Origin: Aphis gossypii
Taxonomy: Eukaryota; Arthropoda; Insecta; Hemiptera; Aphididae
DNA length: 64,000 nt
NCBI RefSeq assembly: GCF_020184175.1
Contig: NC_065530.1
Coordinates: forward strand, 37,673,260-37,737,259
Direction of reading: 5' to 3'
In this document: piece after piece, positions 25,912 through 38,233 of the stretch
Numbering within the stretch: the stretch's first letter is position 1
Layout: each line of letters begins with the position of its first letter
Translations under genes and position numbers: made by a program
Notes under the pieces: model-generated
Databases searched by the model: none
The model's input: only the letters and a program-made list of their open reading frames with translations
What the model was told of the DNA's origin: nothing

Positions 25912-28900
25912 AGTGTCAATACAAAGTTAAGTAAAAAAGTAAAAATAGCTGAATAAAAAACGTCTCTATGAATTAGATAATAGGTATGACACTTTGAACT
26001 TTTTAAATGCAAGTAAATAAAATGAGACAAATGACCCATAGAATTCGAAAGTGGAAACACTCAAACGCCGTTTCCGTTTATCAATTTGTTATGGTTGATA
26101 AAGGTTATCACAACAATGTGTTTTGTATTTTGTATACTATCTGATATTTTTGTGGTATCAATAACTACAGCAAGGCTTTTCAAATTTCTTTGCGGTATAT
26201 CAACGGAACTACAATATTAATTATTATTTTTTTTCAAATTGCCAAAAAGTGAAAATGAAATAATAGTAATTACTAATTAGTAAGTATAAACAATTGGCTA
26301 ATTCATAATCATATTTATTAATTAATTTGTTAAGTTGAGTTAAACAATAATCACTATGTTCACATGGGTATTTTACGGTTCTTACTTATATAATTATTAT
26401 ATATGTAGGTATGTTATTATTTTATGTTACCGGAAATTAAATGTAAAGGTCCAAAATTTTTTTTTATTATGCTACTATAGTAATAATAAAAAATTGTATT
26501 AATAAGAAATGTAAAAACTCAGAATGCGGACTAAATGTTTAGGTATATAAGATTATTATTGTTTTCGTTATCGGCTTGTTTATTAAATGTATTAAACATA
26601 TAGATTATCGATCTACATAAAGCCTGCAGTACCTATACGGTCAGTATGCCTTTAACATTGATATCGATCATTTCAAAATTTAAGATTTAGTGTTGTAATT
26701 TGAAACCTCTTGTATGAAGTATGCACCGATCACTTCAGTGGATGCTGAGAGTTCGTTTTTTATGTTAAATGTTAAATATTCTGTCGGACAATAGAGTCAG
26801 TGTCACTACTGCAAATCAAGGGAAATACACGGTAGTCAATTCTTTTTTAAATTTAAATTAATTTTTAAAAAAAATTTTATTTATATTTATTACTAGTTAA
26901 TGTTAATGTTAAGGTGATGCTTTTTTTTGATTTTTTTTTTCTAAATAAATATACTTATTTTTATTTTTTTAAAACAATGATGTTCTTTTTTAGTTGCTTA
27001 TCAAGCTTTAAAATCCGAGCCCTACTAAAGAGTAATAAAATTTAAAACATAAACATAAAATACTGTGTTTTAACTGGGGGGCCCCATAATTTTGTACGGA
27101 TATGGGGCCAATCTGGAAAATCCCGATTTTCCGATAGGCTTATCTGCCTCTATTTATAACTGGGTAACACGTTACTTAGGTAACTAGGTACATAATAATA
27201 ATATTATTTATTAAATACTGGTAGTTACCAATATGTACCCTTGTGCGAGTCTGCTCTGCAATCTTTTTCGCCAGGACTAGGTTAAACTGTTAAAGTTGAT
27301 CAGGTTGAGTTGCTCTTTGAGTTATACCACCACCTACAACAGGAAACCGTCTCCGAAGGAGCCTCGCTTTTGCTTGCAGTTATGTCGTATGTCACCGGCT
27401 GCCTCTTGCCTATAAATTTGTTGGGAAAGGATTAAGGACTATCGTTATAACTTTTTCAATGACATGTATTTTTAATTTCTTATTCCACAGCAGAATATTT
27501 TCTTGAGTACTTAGATGTACACGAATTTAATTGTAGAGTAGTAGGTAGCGTACAAGTTATAAATTATAGGTACGGAATACGCATTTAAAGTTTAAATGAA
27601 CCGAGTGGAGTATTTTTCTAATTTTCAAATTTTGGTCTACTAAACCGATCAATTAAAATTTAAATATTTATAACTAATTTATTAGTTTTTCAAAATCTGA
27701 ATTTTTTAGATAGAAATACTTTGAAAATTAAAGATGTACCTATGTTGGAATTCAAAAGGATAATAAAAAAATAACATTTTAATTATTTTTTTCAAATTTG
27801 AGGGGTATAAATTGAGGTATAAATCCCGTTGTTTTCTTAATTGTTAAAACTTTTTTAAAATTTGTGGTAATAATCACTTGGTGCCTAGCTAATTAGCCTG
27901 TATAGCTGTAATATAGTTCTTTCCGCACAAATCATTTATCGTAAGAAGATTGTTCTCTACAGTTGACACAAAGGGTTTTTTTTTGCTGCAGTAAAATTAT
28001 ATGTGATCATATTTAATAGTTCTTCTGATAATAAATACACTGATTAATTTTTAGAGCTTTTATTTTGATCTTTATATTATATAGGTAATAATACAAATGT
28101 GTGAAAATGTCTGTTATTTTTTGATTAGTTTTAAATCAATAAAAGGATAGTTGGAGTGTTGTTTTAGTTAAACTATGAAATATGCATTTAATAATGGTTA
28201 AAAAATAAATAATAATATAAATATATATTTTTTATTTGAATAAAAAATGATGAATATATTTTTATGTAAAAATGTAAAGTACCTATAAATATATAGGTTT
28301 ATTTTTGATTTTTACTCTACATTAAATTTTAAAAAAATTAACAAATTATTAATTAAACCAACATACATTTTTCAAATAAAATAATTTTTCTATCAACTCC
28401 ACTAACGAGAAATTTTACACTTTATGGTGGTGTACTGGTGTATGTCTATGTACGTAGTAGGACTACTAGGATGAGGTACCTATATAGTATCTTTAAAGTT
28501 AATATTTTATTGGAAAACGTCTTACTTAGGAGTTAAATTATATCTCAATAACCACCTTCCGGCTTCCATCAATATTATTACATACTAAATAGTTGACGGT
28601 TATATACTATTTTTACGTCTATTGTAATTTTTAATGATAAAATGAAATTTTTCTTAAAATCAATTATGTACATGATGTTCACTAAGTATGCGAATAGCTA
28701 TAGTAGGTATAGTTTAACGTTGGTTGTCTCACGGATGCCTTAAGTACAAATCCAATAGTGCAGATCTGGTGAGAATTCCTAATTAGAGATGTAAAAGTTT
28801 CTATTGTTATTGTATACTCCCATAAAATATTGCTGTAATAATTTTATTTTTAGCTCTTCTAATAGTGTAAAATAGTATTTATTTTGTGTTTTAAATTTTA

Positions 28901-28940
28901 ATTTTCTGGTCAACGTCAAACAATTTGCTTTTACAGCCAA

Positions 28941-28965
28941 CTCTCTCTCTCTCTCTTTCTCTCTC
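28941..28965. repeat. (CT)n microsatellite
   Basis: Run of CT dinucleotides with one interruption. Confidence 0.9.
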
Positions 28966-31236
28966 GTTTAATTTCATAAAACTTTCGTCTATGTTTTGGT
29001 CATTTGTATGTTTACCTTATAACATTAACACGTTCTCTATACTTTGTAATTAACAAAAATATTAAAGATAATATTTTATTTTACAAACAAAATATAATGG
29101 AGTTATTCTCCGGATGCAATAGTGATTAGTGTTTGTGGACGCTTCTGTAATAATTTACTGTCACGACTCTAAATCGTGATCATTGAAGTAGGTGCTCATT
29201 TCCGATTCTCTTATTGTTACGTTTCGGCTTTCATATAGTTTCATCGGTCTAGTTCATTTCGTGAAATGACCGAGTCAGTAGTTTCATTATTACACCTTAT
29301 AAATATATTTTATAAACATTTCATTACTGCATAATATTAATGAATAATATTCTTAAGCAACAACAAATATAAACAAAGTACTTAATAAATTACAAGGTAG
29401 ATAAGGTACCTTTATTTAATTTAAAACGTTTATTTTGATTTTCAGTTTTTGCATAAACCATATTATGTATTTTGTCATTTAGTTAAGAAAAACCAACAAA
29501 ATGTGTTCATGATCTTACCTTAATCATGCAATATTTGTTATTACAATACAACACTAAAAAAAACTTGCAACGGTAATTACCTAGGTACCTTAGCCCTTAG
29601 GTACCTATACAGTATACATATATAAATAATTTATTCTATATACTAATAATATTACAATAATATGTTTATTTGCTAAATATATAAGCTCCCGAGTCCCGGA
29701 TGAGTGAGAAAGTTGAGGCATTTGCTCTCCCGAATTTTTATAATGTGTTTTAAAAGTAGGTATATTTGAATTTTCTGTTAAGACGAAAAACTGATGAATA
29801 TTTTATATCTATAATATGCACCTATATTTATAACTTATTAAAATATATATTACATAATTAAAATTTAAAAAATTTGTTTCAAATTGATAAAATTATAATA
29901 TTTCTTCTCGAATCCTAACATTACCTAGAAACATTTCTGCGGGTGGCTATATATTTAACTTAAATATATTATACTTTATAGGTACATATTGTTTATTAGG
30001 CCTTAGAGATGCATCAATGAGTGTATAACATTGTTTGTATAGTTCTCCACCAATACGTGATTAATGTCTAATCACAATGATACTCGTTATTATTATCCTT
30101 GTTAAATAACTTTTAAAATTTAAAAAAAGTTATGATACTATATAGTATTTATATATTAGTGGGCACTGGTGCTTATAATGTTATCATGTTTCTATACGGC
30201 GTAGTATGTACCTATAATAAAACTACTGGGTAATACGTGCAATAGGTAATAAGGAAATCATTATTGTTTTGCCGGTCGTGTAAACGATCAACTGATTATA
30301 ATCGCATACTGTGATACTTGCTGTAGTTAGATAGTCAATGTATAGAATTATATTACTTGTATATATACACAAGGAAAGACATATATGATTTAAAATTGAA
30401 CACGATCAAAACGCACGATTTTGAAAAAAAAAATTCAGACAACCGAAATTACTTCCTCTCTATTCTATGGATTTACCATAAATACAATAATTATAATTTA
30501 AAATACTATGTTATAGTATGTTGCATAATATTGTCGAGAACTATGAAGTTGAACATTCAAAATGTTTTTGTTTAATACTTTAATAACAGTCGTAGCTGAA
30601 TAGTTGATCTCTATACATTCGATTATTATATTCTATAATTTAATATATCTATAACGGCATAATGCAATATAGACATGATGTAGGTACTTATATATACCTA
30701 GTTACAAACGTTAATAGGTATTGTAAATTGTAATCAAATGTTTATTATTGTATGTTTATTTTCATCTGATTTAGATTCACTGGCATCATGAGCATATGAA
30801 TTAACATCGTTGATAATTACTACCTACAAGTTGTAACAATGTAGACATATAATATTACCTATTTATTAAACATGATTTATATTAATATGATAGTTTATAA
30901 ATGTTTAAACAATTACGAGTACAACACCTCCAATACATAGTTACTAATTTTACAATTTTCATGCCTATTACTGCTAATTAACCACGTGTAGGTTGTATAG
31001 GTATATAAAATGTATAGTATAATACAAGTACATGTTTTTATCTTAACGACTAATAGTTGAATGCTACATATTTAAGAGAATAATCAAGATTATATATGGT
31101 ACACTTTTATATTCATTTCTAACTTCAATGGTAAAAATGAAAAACGAGCATATTACGTTGATTACTCGTCAGAGATGTTAACCTTTAAAATACATTATAT
31201 TATTACTTATTATTATACTTATTTTGATTTAGAATA

Positions 31237-31645
31237 CAGTAGAAATCGTTTATAATGACGTTCAAGGGACCAAGGAAAATATGTCATAATAACCAAAATG
31301 ATGAAAAAAACATTCAATACGTATAGAAAAAAAGTAAAATTATATTTAATTTATTATTTTAGAATTAAATTTACTGCACTTTGTTAAGGATTCTGTAGTT
31401 TTAGACTGAACTTTATACAAAAATCACGCTCTATTCTTTTTCCTAGTCCAAAATTTGTTTTTGGTCAAGATTTTTCCAATATAACTAAAAATAATGGTCA
31501 TAACATCCGTATAGTCATTAGACAGACGTCATAATAATCGATACAAATCATTACATACAATAGGAGTTTTCCAGGGACCTCCAATCTAAGGTCATTACAC
31601 CCAATATGTCATTTCAACCGGTGTTATTATAAACGGTTTCTACTG
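31237..31645. mobile_element. Pogo/Tc1-like MITE, 409 bp
   Basis: Left end CAGTAGAAATCGTTTATAAT at 31237; the complement of the right end reads CAGTAGAAACCGTTTATAAT from 31645. Repeats of about 22 bases differ at one or two positions. The left flank is TA, as expected for Tc1/mariner/pogo insertion; the right flank has lost it. There is no open frame of useful length. Ends starting CAGTAGAA are typical of pogo/Tigger-type elements. Confidence 0.75.
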
Positions 31646-31722
31646 TTCCTATATTATTTTGGAAGACAAATACATTGAATCCTAAACAAGCGAAATGTTT
31701 AAATTCTATAATAGTGTTGTTC

Positions 31723-31856
31723 TAAAACAAGAATATATTTTCAAATTCTTGAGATTTTTTGTAATAGGTGCTTTAGAAGTATAGAGCAGTGATATATCAT
31801 ACAAACTTAAGTATTACAAAAAATCTCAAGAATTTTAAAAAATATGTTCTTGTTTA
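31723..31856. repeat. Long inverted repeat able to fold as one hairpin
   Basis: Perfect 24-base arms at 31743-31766 and 31812-31835 (AATTCTTGAGATTTTTTGTA core), extended outwards by about 20 further mostly complementary bases on each side, with a 45-base loop. It could be a fold-back element or a precursor of small RNAs. Confidence 0.8.
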
Positions 31857-32910
31857 ATTATAGGTGTCCTTTTGAAAATCAAATTTATATTAATTCATTA
31901 TTTATGGAAAAAATAGGGGTGATCATGCTTACAGTAAATATATTATTATATAATATATATTATATATATATGATATTATGGTATATATACTTAATACATA
32001 TTTATATAGTGTACACTTGGAATATATCACGCAGAATGTCAGATTCCATACGCTGTTTAGAAAATAATAACTTTCGTTACATAACGAAGATATTAATATA
32101 TATGTAACTATATGGGCACTTCCTATTATAACTTCTGTAGTCTTGTTTTAGTGCAGGTGCAGGGGAGGTGCGCGTTTTACTCCTCACGAACCCGATTATA
32201 TAGGTATGCTTATATACGTACGCGATACACTCGCATCATAATATATATATCATTAATTATTATGTATTCACTATGAGAACCGCAGGCGGTCAGTTTGAAA
32301 CGATTGTGACATGTTTATACTCGATTACGTTTTTGGGCAATACGCGCGATGATAATTATTATTAAAACATAATAATTTTCTTGGTGCACCTACACACACA
32401 TACATTCACATATTATATTATATACGTTGGCACGATACACACGTCACAATAATATAATAATAATAACAGCAATAATAATAGTATGAATATTTTCATCCTG
32501 AGGCGGCCGCCCCCGTTCTCCGAACTTGTGTTCTCCTCGCGTACATACTTATTATCGCAGCACAAGCGCACGCCCTATCCTAACCCTACCAAGTATTCTA
32601 ATACAACACCAGCTATTCCTATTTATATTATTTATAAGCGTTATACATCATACTTTTGTCGACCGTCGGACCTCGTAAGAGTCGACTTAAAACCTAGGCA
32701 TGGGTGGGGGGGGGTGGGGCTACCGTTCGCTCAGATGATAGTCACGACTCCCGCGATGATGGCTGCAACTTTCTCTCCCACACGCGCGCGGTCCGTAACG
32801 ATACAACGCCGACGGCCGTCCGTCTGCCACGATGACCCCGCGCGAATCGCCGACGACCCTATATTATGTTTATATATAACCTACCCGTATATGTATTATA
32901 TGATGTTAAC

Positions 32911-32944
32911 TATACATAACACATAAATAGTTGTGTTATGTATA
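32911..32944. repeat. Perfect 13-bp inverted repeat, 8-base loop
   Basis: TATACATAACACA at 32911-32923 and its complement TGTGTTATGTATA at 32932-32944. Confidence 0.75.
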
Positions 32945-33850
32945 CGGAGAGGTTTCCCTTGAGGGCGTGTGACCTTTGAACTCGCGCATAAGCTAGGGGC
33001 CTTCCCGAGTTATGTGTACCTATCTACCTACCAAGTACCAACGAAATACGATGGTATCGTCGTTGTCATAATATTACAGTAGGTATATAATTGTGTATAG
33101 GGTGATAATTTTAAGATTTAATTGCATTGCGAACACTTGTTATAATACTTAGCGTCTTTATTTATCTCAAAATCGATATTGGTGTGGCGATGTTTACTTA
33201 CACATAAAATTTAATTAAAATGGTGCAGAGATAGTCGAGTAGAAGATTACTACCGTGCATTGTTATAATATTATAGTTTATTATTTTTTAGACAAACTTG
33301 TGCATTTTTTCAATTTATCAATTATTTTAAAATTGAATTTAAAACAAATATTTTCTATTATTCACTGAAAAAATTATGTAAAATAGAAAAAGTGTATGAA
33401 CATTGAACATATTTGTATCTTTTATGTTTTAAAATAATCTTGTAATAGGTTCAAATTTATTTATCTAATATCTACTATAGGTACTTGGGTAGTTAGGTAC
33501 CTAATAATACTATGTTTCTTAATTATTTTATGTAAGCTACATTATTTATTAATTTATTATTTTACCAATTGTAAATATAAAATTTATTTTATTTTTATAC
33601 GGCTACATAACTATAACATGATAAAAAAAACTTATCATACACATATGTGTTTGCAGATTTTTGATATTTCTTATATGAAAAAGTAAAAGTAAAATAGTGA
33701 TTTATGTATTTAATAATTTATAATATTTGTTAATTTCCATTTAGCTAGTATGTGTAGTTATTTGTTTATTGAATTATAAATTTGTATAAATATTATAAAT
33801 TATAATATCAAACCACGCACTTTAATTTAATTAAATTGAAAAATTCTATC

Positions 33851-34308
33851 AAGAGGATGTTAGCGCAATATTTGTTTTCTTTCTCAGACCCACGTACAAC
33901 ATAAATAAAACTCTATTACCTAAAATAGTTTTTTTTTTATGACTTTTGAGTAGGTAATCCTTAGAGTAAAATCACGTATTACAAAACCTATAGAGAATAA
34001 TATTTTTGAGAGTATAACATATTGGTTTTATATTTTATTGTTATTTATGTATTCGACTTACAAAATAAAAAAAAAAAAATGTTGTAGGTGCATTTAAATG
34101 ATGTTTAAATTGTTTTGAGACAAAATTTAGACAAATCGATGTATCATACCTTCAAAAATATTATTCTCTATTGTTTTTGTTATGAGTGATTTTACTCTAA
34201 AATGACTCAAAGTCAAAACAAAAAAATGATTCTGCGTAAATACATTTTGTCTATGTAGCGCAAGGGTCAGAGATAGAGAAAACAAACAGTATACGCTGAC
34301 ATCCTCTT
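33851..34308. mobile_element. Non-autonomous inverted-repeat element, copy 2 (458 bp)
   Basis: Better preserved copy of the family at 17947-18379. The left end AAGAGGATGTTAGCGCA and the complement of the right end AAGAGGATGTCAGCGTA form terminal repeats that stay similar for about 45 bases (through TTTGTTTTCT and TCTCAGACCC / TCTCTGACCC). The interior is also partly self-complementary. No clear target-site duplication; superfamily not assigned. Confidence 0.8.
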
Positions 34309-37300
34309 AATTTAAAATTGTTTATTTTTTTGAGAAAATTAATATAATATTGTTATATAGTATTAATTGCCATAAATTATACATATAAAAAAAATAGTTG
34401 CAGTTATAAAATTACAAAATTTTGAAATTTTAAATTAAAAAAAGTTGATAAAGACATAAAGTTATGGTTGGATAGTGCACACCAGCGTAAGAATAAATGA
34501 ATTATAAAAAACAATGCATTATTTATAAACAAGTATCATTATGTCACGGACAATTAAAATTTAAACTAGTTAATTATTATTATATTAATATATTGTTATA
34601 CTGTACACGCTCTGCAGCAAACCGTCTTTTATAGTTTTTGATATTATTATAGCAGTGTATTGTATACTAATTACTGAAAAATATTATTGGCTAACAACTT
34701 TAACTATCTACTCGAGTTCTATATGTACTGATTGAATACGAATAGTATGAGAGTCAGAATAATTAAAAAAGAACCAATATGACGAAACATTCAAATATAA
34801 ACATCTAATATTGTTTAAATATTAAATTATTAAGATGTACTGTTCAGTTTATAAATACTTATTTTGGTAAACAGTGATTAGTATTAGTGTAAAAAATTAA
34901 TAAAACATTATTAGATACATTTTATAGGTAATATTACTGCAGTATTAACCATTAGCTAGTTTGCTTAGCCCGCGCTTAATCATAGAGAATACTTGTGTAG
35001 AAAGACGAAGACTTTCGTTTATTACGTCGGCTTTATAGGTACCTTTCCCTCCTTCCAAAAAACTTTAATTGATAGCAGTTTATTAAATGTTATATTATAG
35101 CAAGTAAATTATTTAGATATTTAAAACGGTAAATAGATAAAGTATAAATGGAATAATTACGTAAATTAATTAATTCAAAACAAAAACAAGGAATTATTAA
35201 AAGAAATTTTAGTTTTCATTTTGAATTTATCATTTAAATAATTAGCTAGTTATTTCTTATTATATTACAAATATAATTATTTTCAAATTTTCTTTTAACT
35301 CGTATATTTTTAATAGTTTTATGAATAATTAGCTAATTTGTTCAATTTCAATCTATTTTTTCCTTTTAATCAACATCATAGGAAGATCTGTGTAAACAAA
35401 TTTTAATCTAATCTATGAACAAAAAAAACTCACTCACAAAAAAAAAAATCTAATAATTATTTCTGCTACAACACTTATATTATTATAAAGACTCATTTAA
35501 TGAAAATATGAAAAATCATTATAGAACATTAGATTATTTCATGGAAAGCAGATTATAACATAAAAAAATAAAAATATAGATTATTACAATATTAAATAAT
35601 ATGATTACTTGGAAATATTAAAAAGACAATGTCATATGATGAATAATTTCTAGTAAAAAATAATAAGCGATCTAAAATATATTTACTTTAACAACAAAAA
35701 TTAATTCTGAGACATTCTATAAATTACTTAACACTTTATAAATTATAATATATAATCTCATGTTACTGCGTTTTATATATTACGTCAATTGGTTGTCAGT
35801 TGATTTTATAGATGTAGGTATGTAAAATGTGGTACCTTCTGATAGATTGCCAATAATTGAACAAAATAAATAAATATAAAAATAATACATTCATATAACT
35901 ATTACACATCATGTTTTAGTTATTATAATAAGAATCACAATTAAATATATTTAATTCTTACCACGTTTAAGTATGTATATATTTAAAAAATGTAGATACT
36001 ACATACATCTTTAAGTAATTTGACTTAAATGAGATTGATTACAATAACATGTATAGGTACCTACGACCTAGTATACCTGTTACTGATTAAAAAAATAATA
36101 ATAACTGATTCAAGCTATATTACCCAAATAATAAGGTCTTATATATTGAAAATGAAAGTAAAATATAACTTATATGGCTATCATATTGTAGGTATCTCTT
36201 ATTCACCATTAAAAAAAAGCAATAATTATTCTGAAGTGATAGCTATTTTAAGAATTATTTAATTCTTACTTTCCATAGTTCTGGAAAGTTTAAAGATGAG
36301 AATTTTTTCCTTTAGAATTTCGTGTAGAAAAATAATTAAGATGTTTCATTATTTCAAAATAATAAACATATTTTAACTACCTATATGATTATTGTTTTAT
36401 TATTCAGGAGTCACCCATCAAACAAATCTTATGGTGGCAACTCGATACGCGATCATATGATTAATTGATTTATTGCATTAGATGAAGTTCTACGTGAAAT
36501 GCATAAAACAATTTATATATTATCTACTATCTAGGTAGGTATTATACATATCATTATAGTACAATATATGTATAACTATAATTAATAATAATTTGTATTA
36601 CATAAACTAAAAGAATCATCAATGAAATATTACTCAAAAGTATCTTATACATTTATAAACATATGTTCAAATAACATTAATAAAAGTCAAGACTATAAAT
36701 TGTCAATATTTAATAAATGAAGATTAAAATATTAAAAATATTTCTATATTCGGTGATTTAAAAACTGTCTATTTAAAAAAAAAACTCTTTTCAACCTATT
36801 TTATAAGTTTTTTCTTTTAGTGATATTATTAAAATAAAATAAAATAAATTTTACTTAGTAATTTATTGGATTTTTACCATTCGATCGTAGACTAGTGTAG
36901 ACTGTAGTAGTGTAGTTTAGCTTACTATGGTGCAAATTAGTGTTCTGTTTATTTGTATAAATTTAAAAGTAATAATAAAGTATTACATTTGACATTTGAA
37001 ATAACTAATAAGTATTCTAAGCGTATATGAGCTGTAAGTTTTATCTATATATTGTAGGTATAAGAATTTTTTATTTATTTTGCGTATTTGGTACTTTAAC
37101 CGTGAAGTAATTATATCTCAATACAAATCTATAATTACGTAATTTATTATCCAAGATTAGTGTTACAAGATGCAAGAATTAATAAATGAGTATACAAGCT
37201 TACATAAAATTAAATTAAGAAATCACTATTAATGATAAAATTTGTAATTTATTTAATAACCATTACACAAATAATCAATAAGGGAAAGAATATTGTTAAA

Positions 37301-38053
37301 CTATTTACAGTTGGACTGTATAGAAGAACTATAAACTACTATTACATATAATACCGTAAGTTGAAAGAGATAAGGTAAAGTTTTAACAAAGTTGTCTCAG
37401 CCTAGGTATACTGTAGTACATTTGAGGGGTGTAGGAAAATGTTTTTTCTTTTTCTTAATGTTTTCTAAAAAATATACAATTTCATAAGTCAAAATAAAAA
37501 CCATACCTATTCAGATGTTTATAGTTGTTCATATACCCTGCAAATAAGTGGCTCAAGGAGCCTATTTATAACAACATAGCTAGTGTTCGCTTTGATCATA
37601 ATGATATGAATAAAATTACATGTCTCAATTCATGAGGTACTTAAAAGTTAAAGTACATAACCATATATGTATATAAATTAATGCATAGAATCTTATTATC
37701 ATATCGTATATAATGTAGTGATAAGTATTATATAGATAATATTTCGTTTGTTTAAAACGTAAATTTTTTATGACAAACTTAATGACTATACACAGTTGCG
37801 TATTCACAAATGTATTTTGCATTTTATGATTAAACCATCAAAAAACATTCGTCACGGTCATTCATTTGACATAAATTCATCCGATAAAGGTCAAACTAAC
37901 TGATGTAGGACCCGGAGACTGGAAACATTACTCAACTTTCCGATACGCCATATTAGACGGATTTTTTTAGTATGTCCATATCAATATTTACCAACTATCC
38001 CTAAATTTAATAATGATTGTTTAAAAAAAATATATAAAAATAAAAATCAGACC

Positions 38054-38233
38054 ATGAGAAATGCCTTCTTATTGCAGCTAGGACGACCGCAGTTGGGCAT
38101 CGTGCGAAGGCGGACGAACAACACTTACGTATTCTATACAAAGATAAAAAATATCTATAGAAAGGTGAATCTTCGCGGGGTCGTTAAAACGTCCAAGGGG
38201 CATACGTGTGAAATGGTATATGATTATTTATAA
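38054..38233 (+). other. Short unexplained open frame, 59 codons
   Basis: ATG at 38054 to a stop at 38231-38233, basic (about RRRTNNTYVF, KNIYRK), with higher GC than its surroundings. A good acceptor (TTATTGCAG) lies inside at 38077, so it might be an exon starting at 38078. A second open stretch of about 35 codons lies just upstream in another frame (about 37875-37970). No resemblance recognised; could be a decayed transposon gene. Confidence 0.2.

Noticed and set aside
32483..32926. 147-codon plus-strand open frame
   Set aside because: Composition follows a CpG-rich patch, with no recognisable domain, signal peptide or convincing splice context; treated as non-coding.
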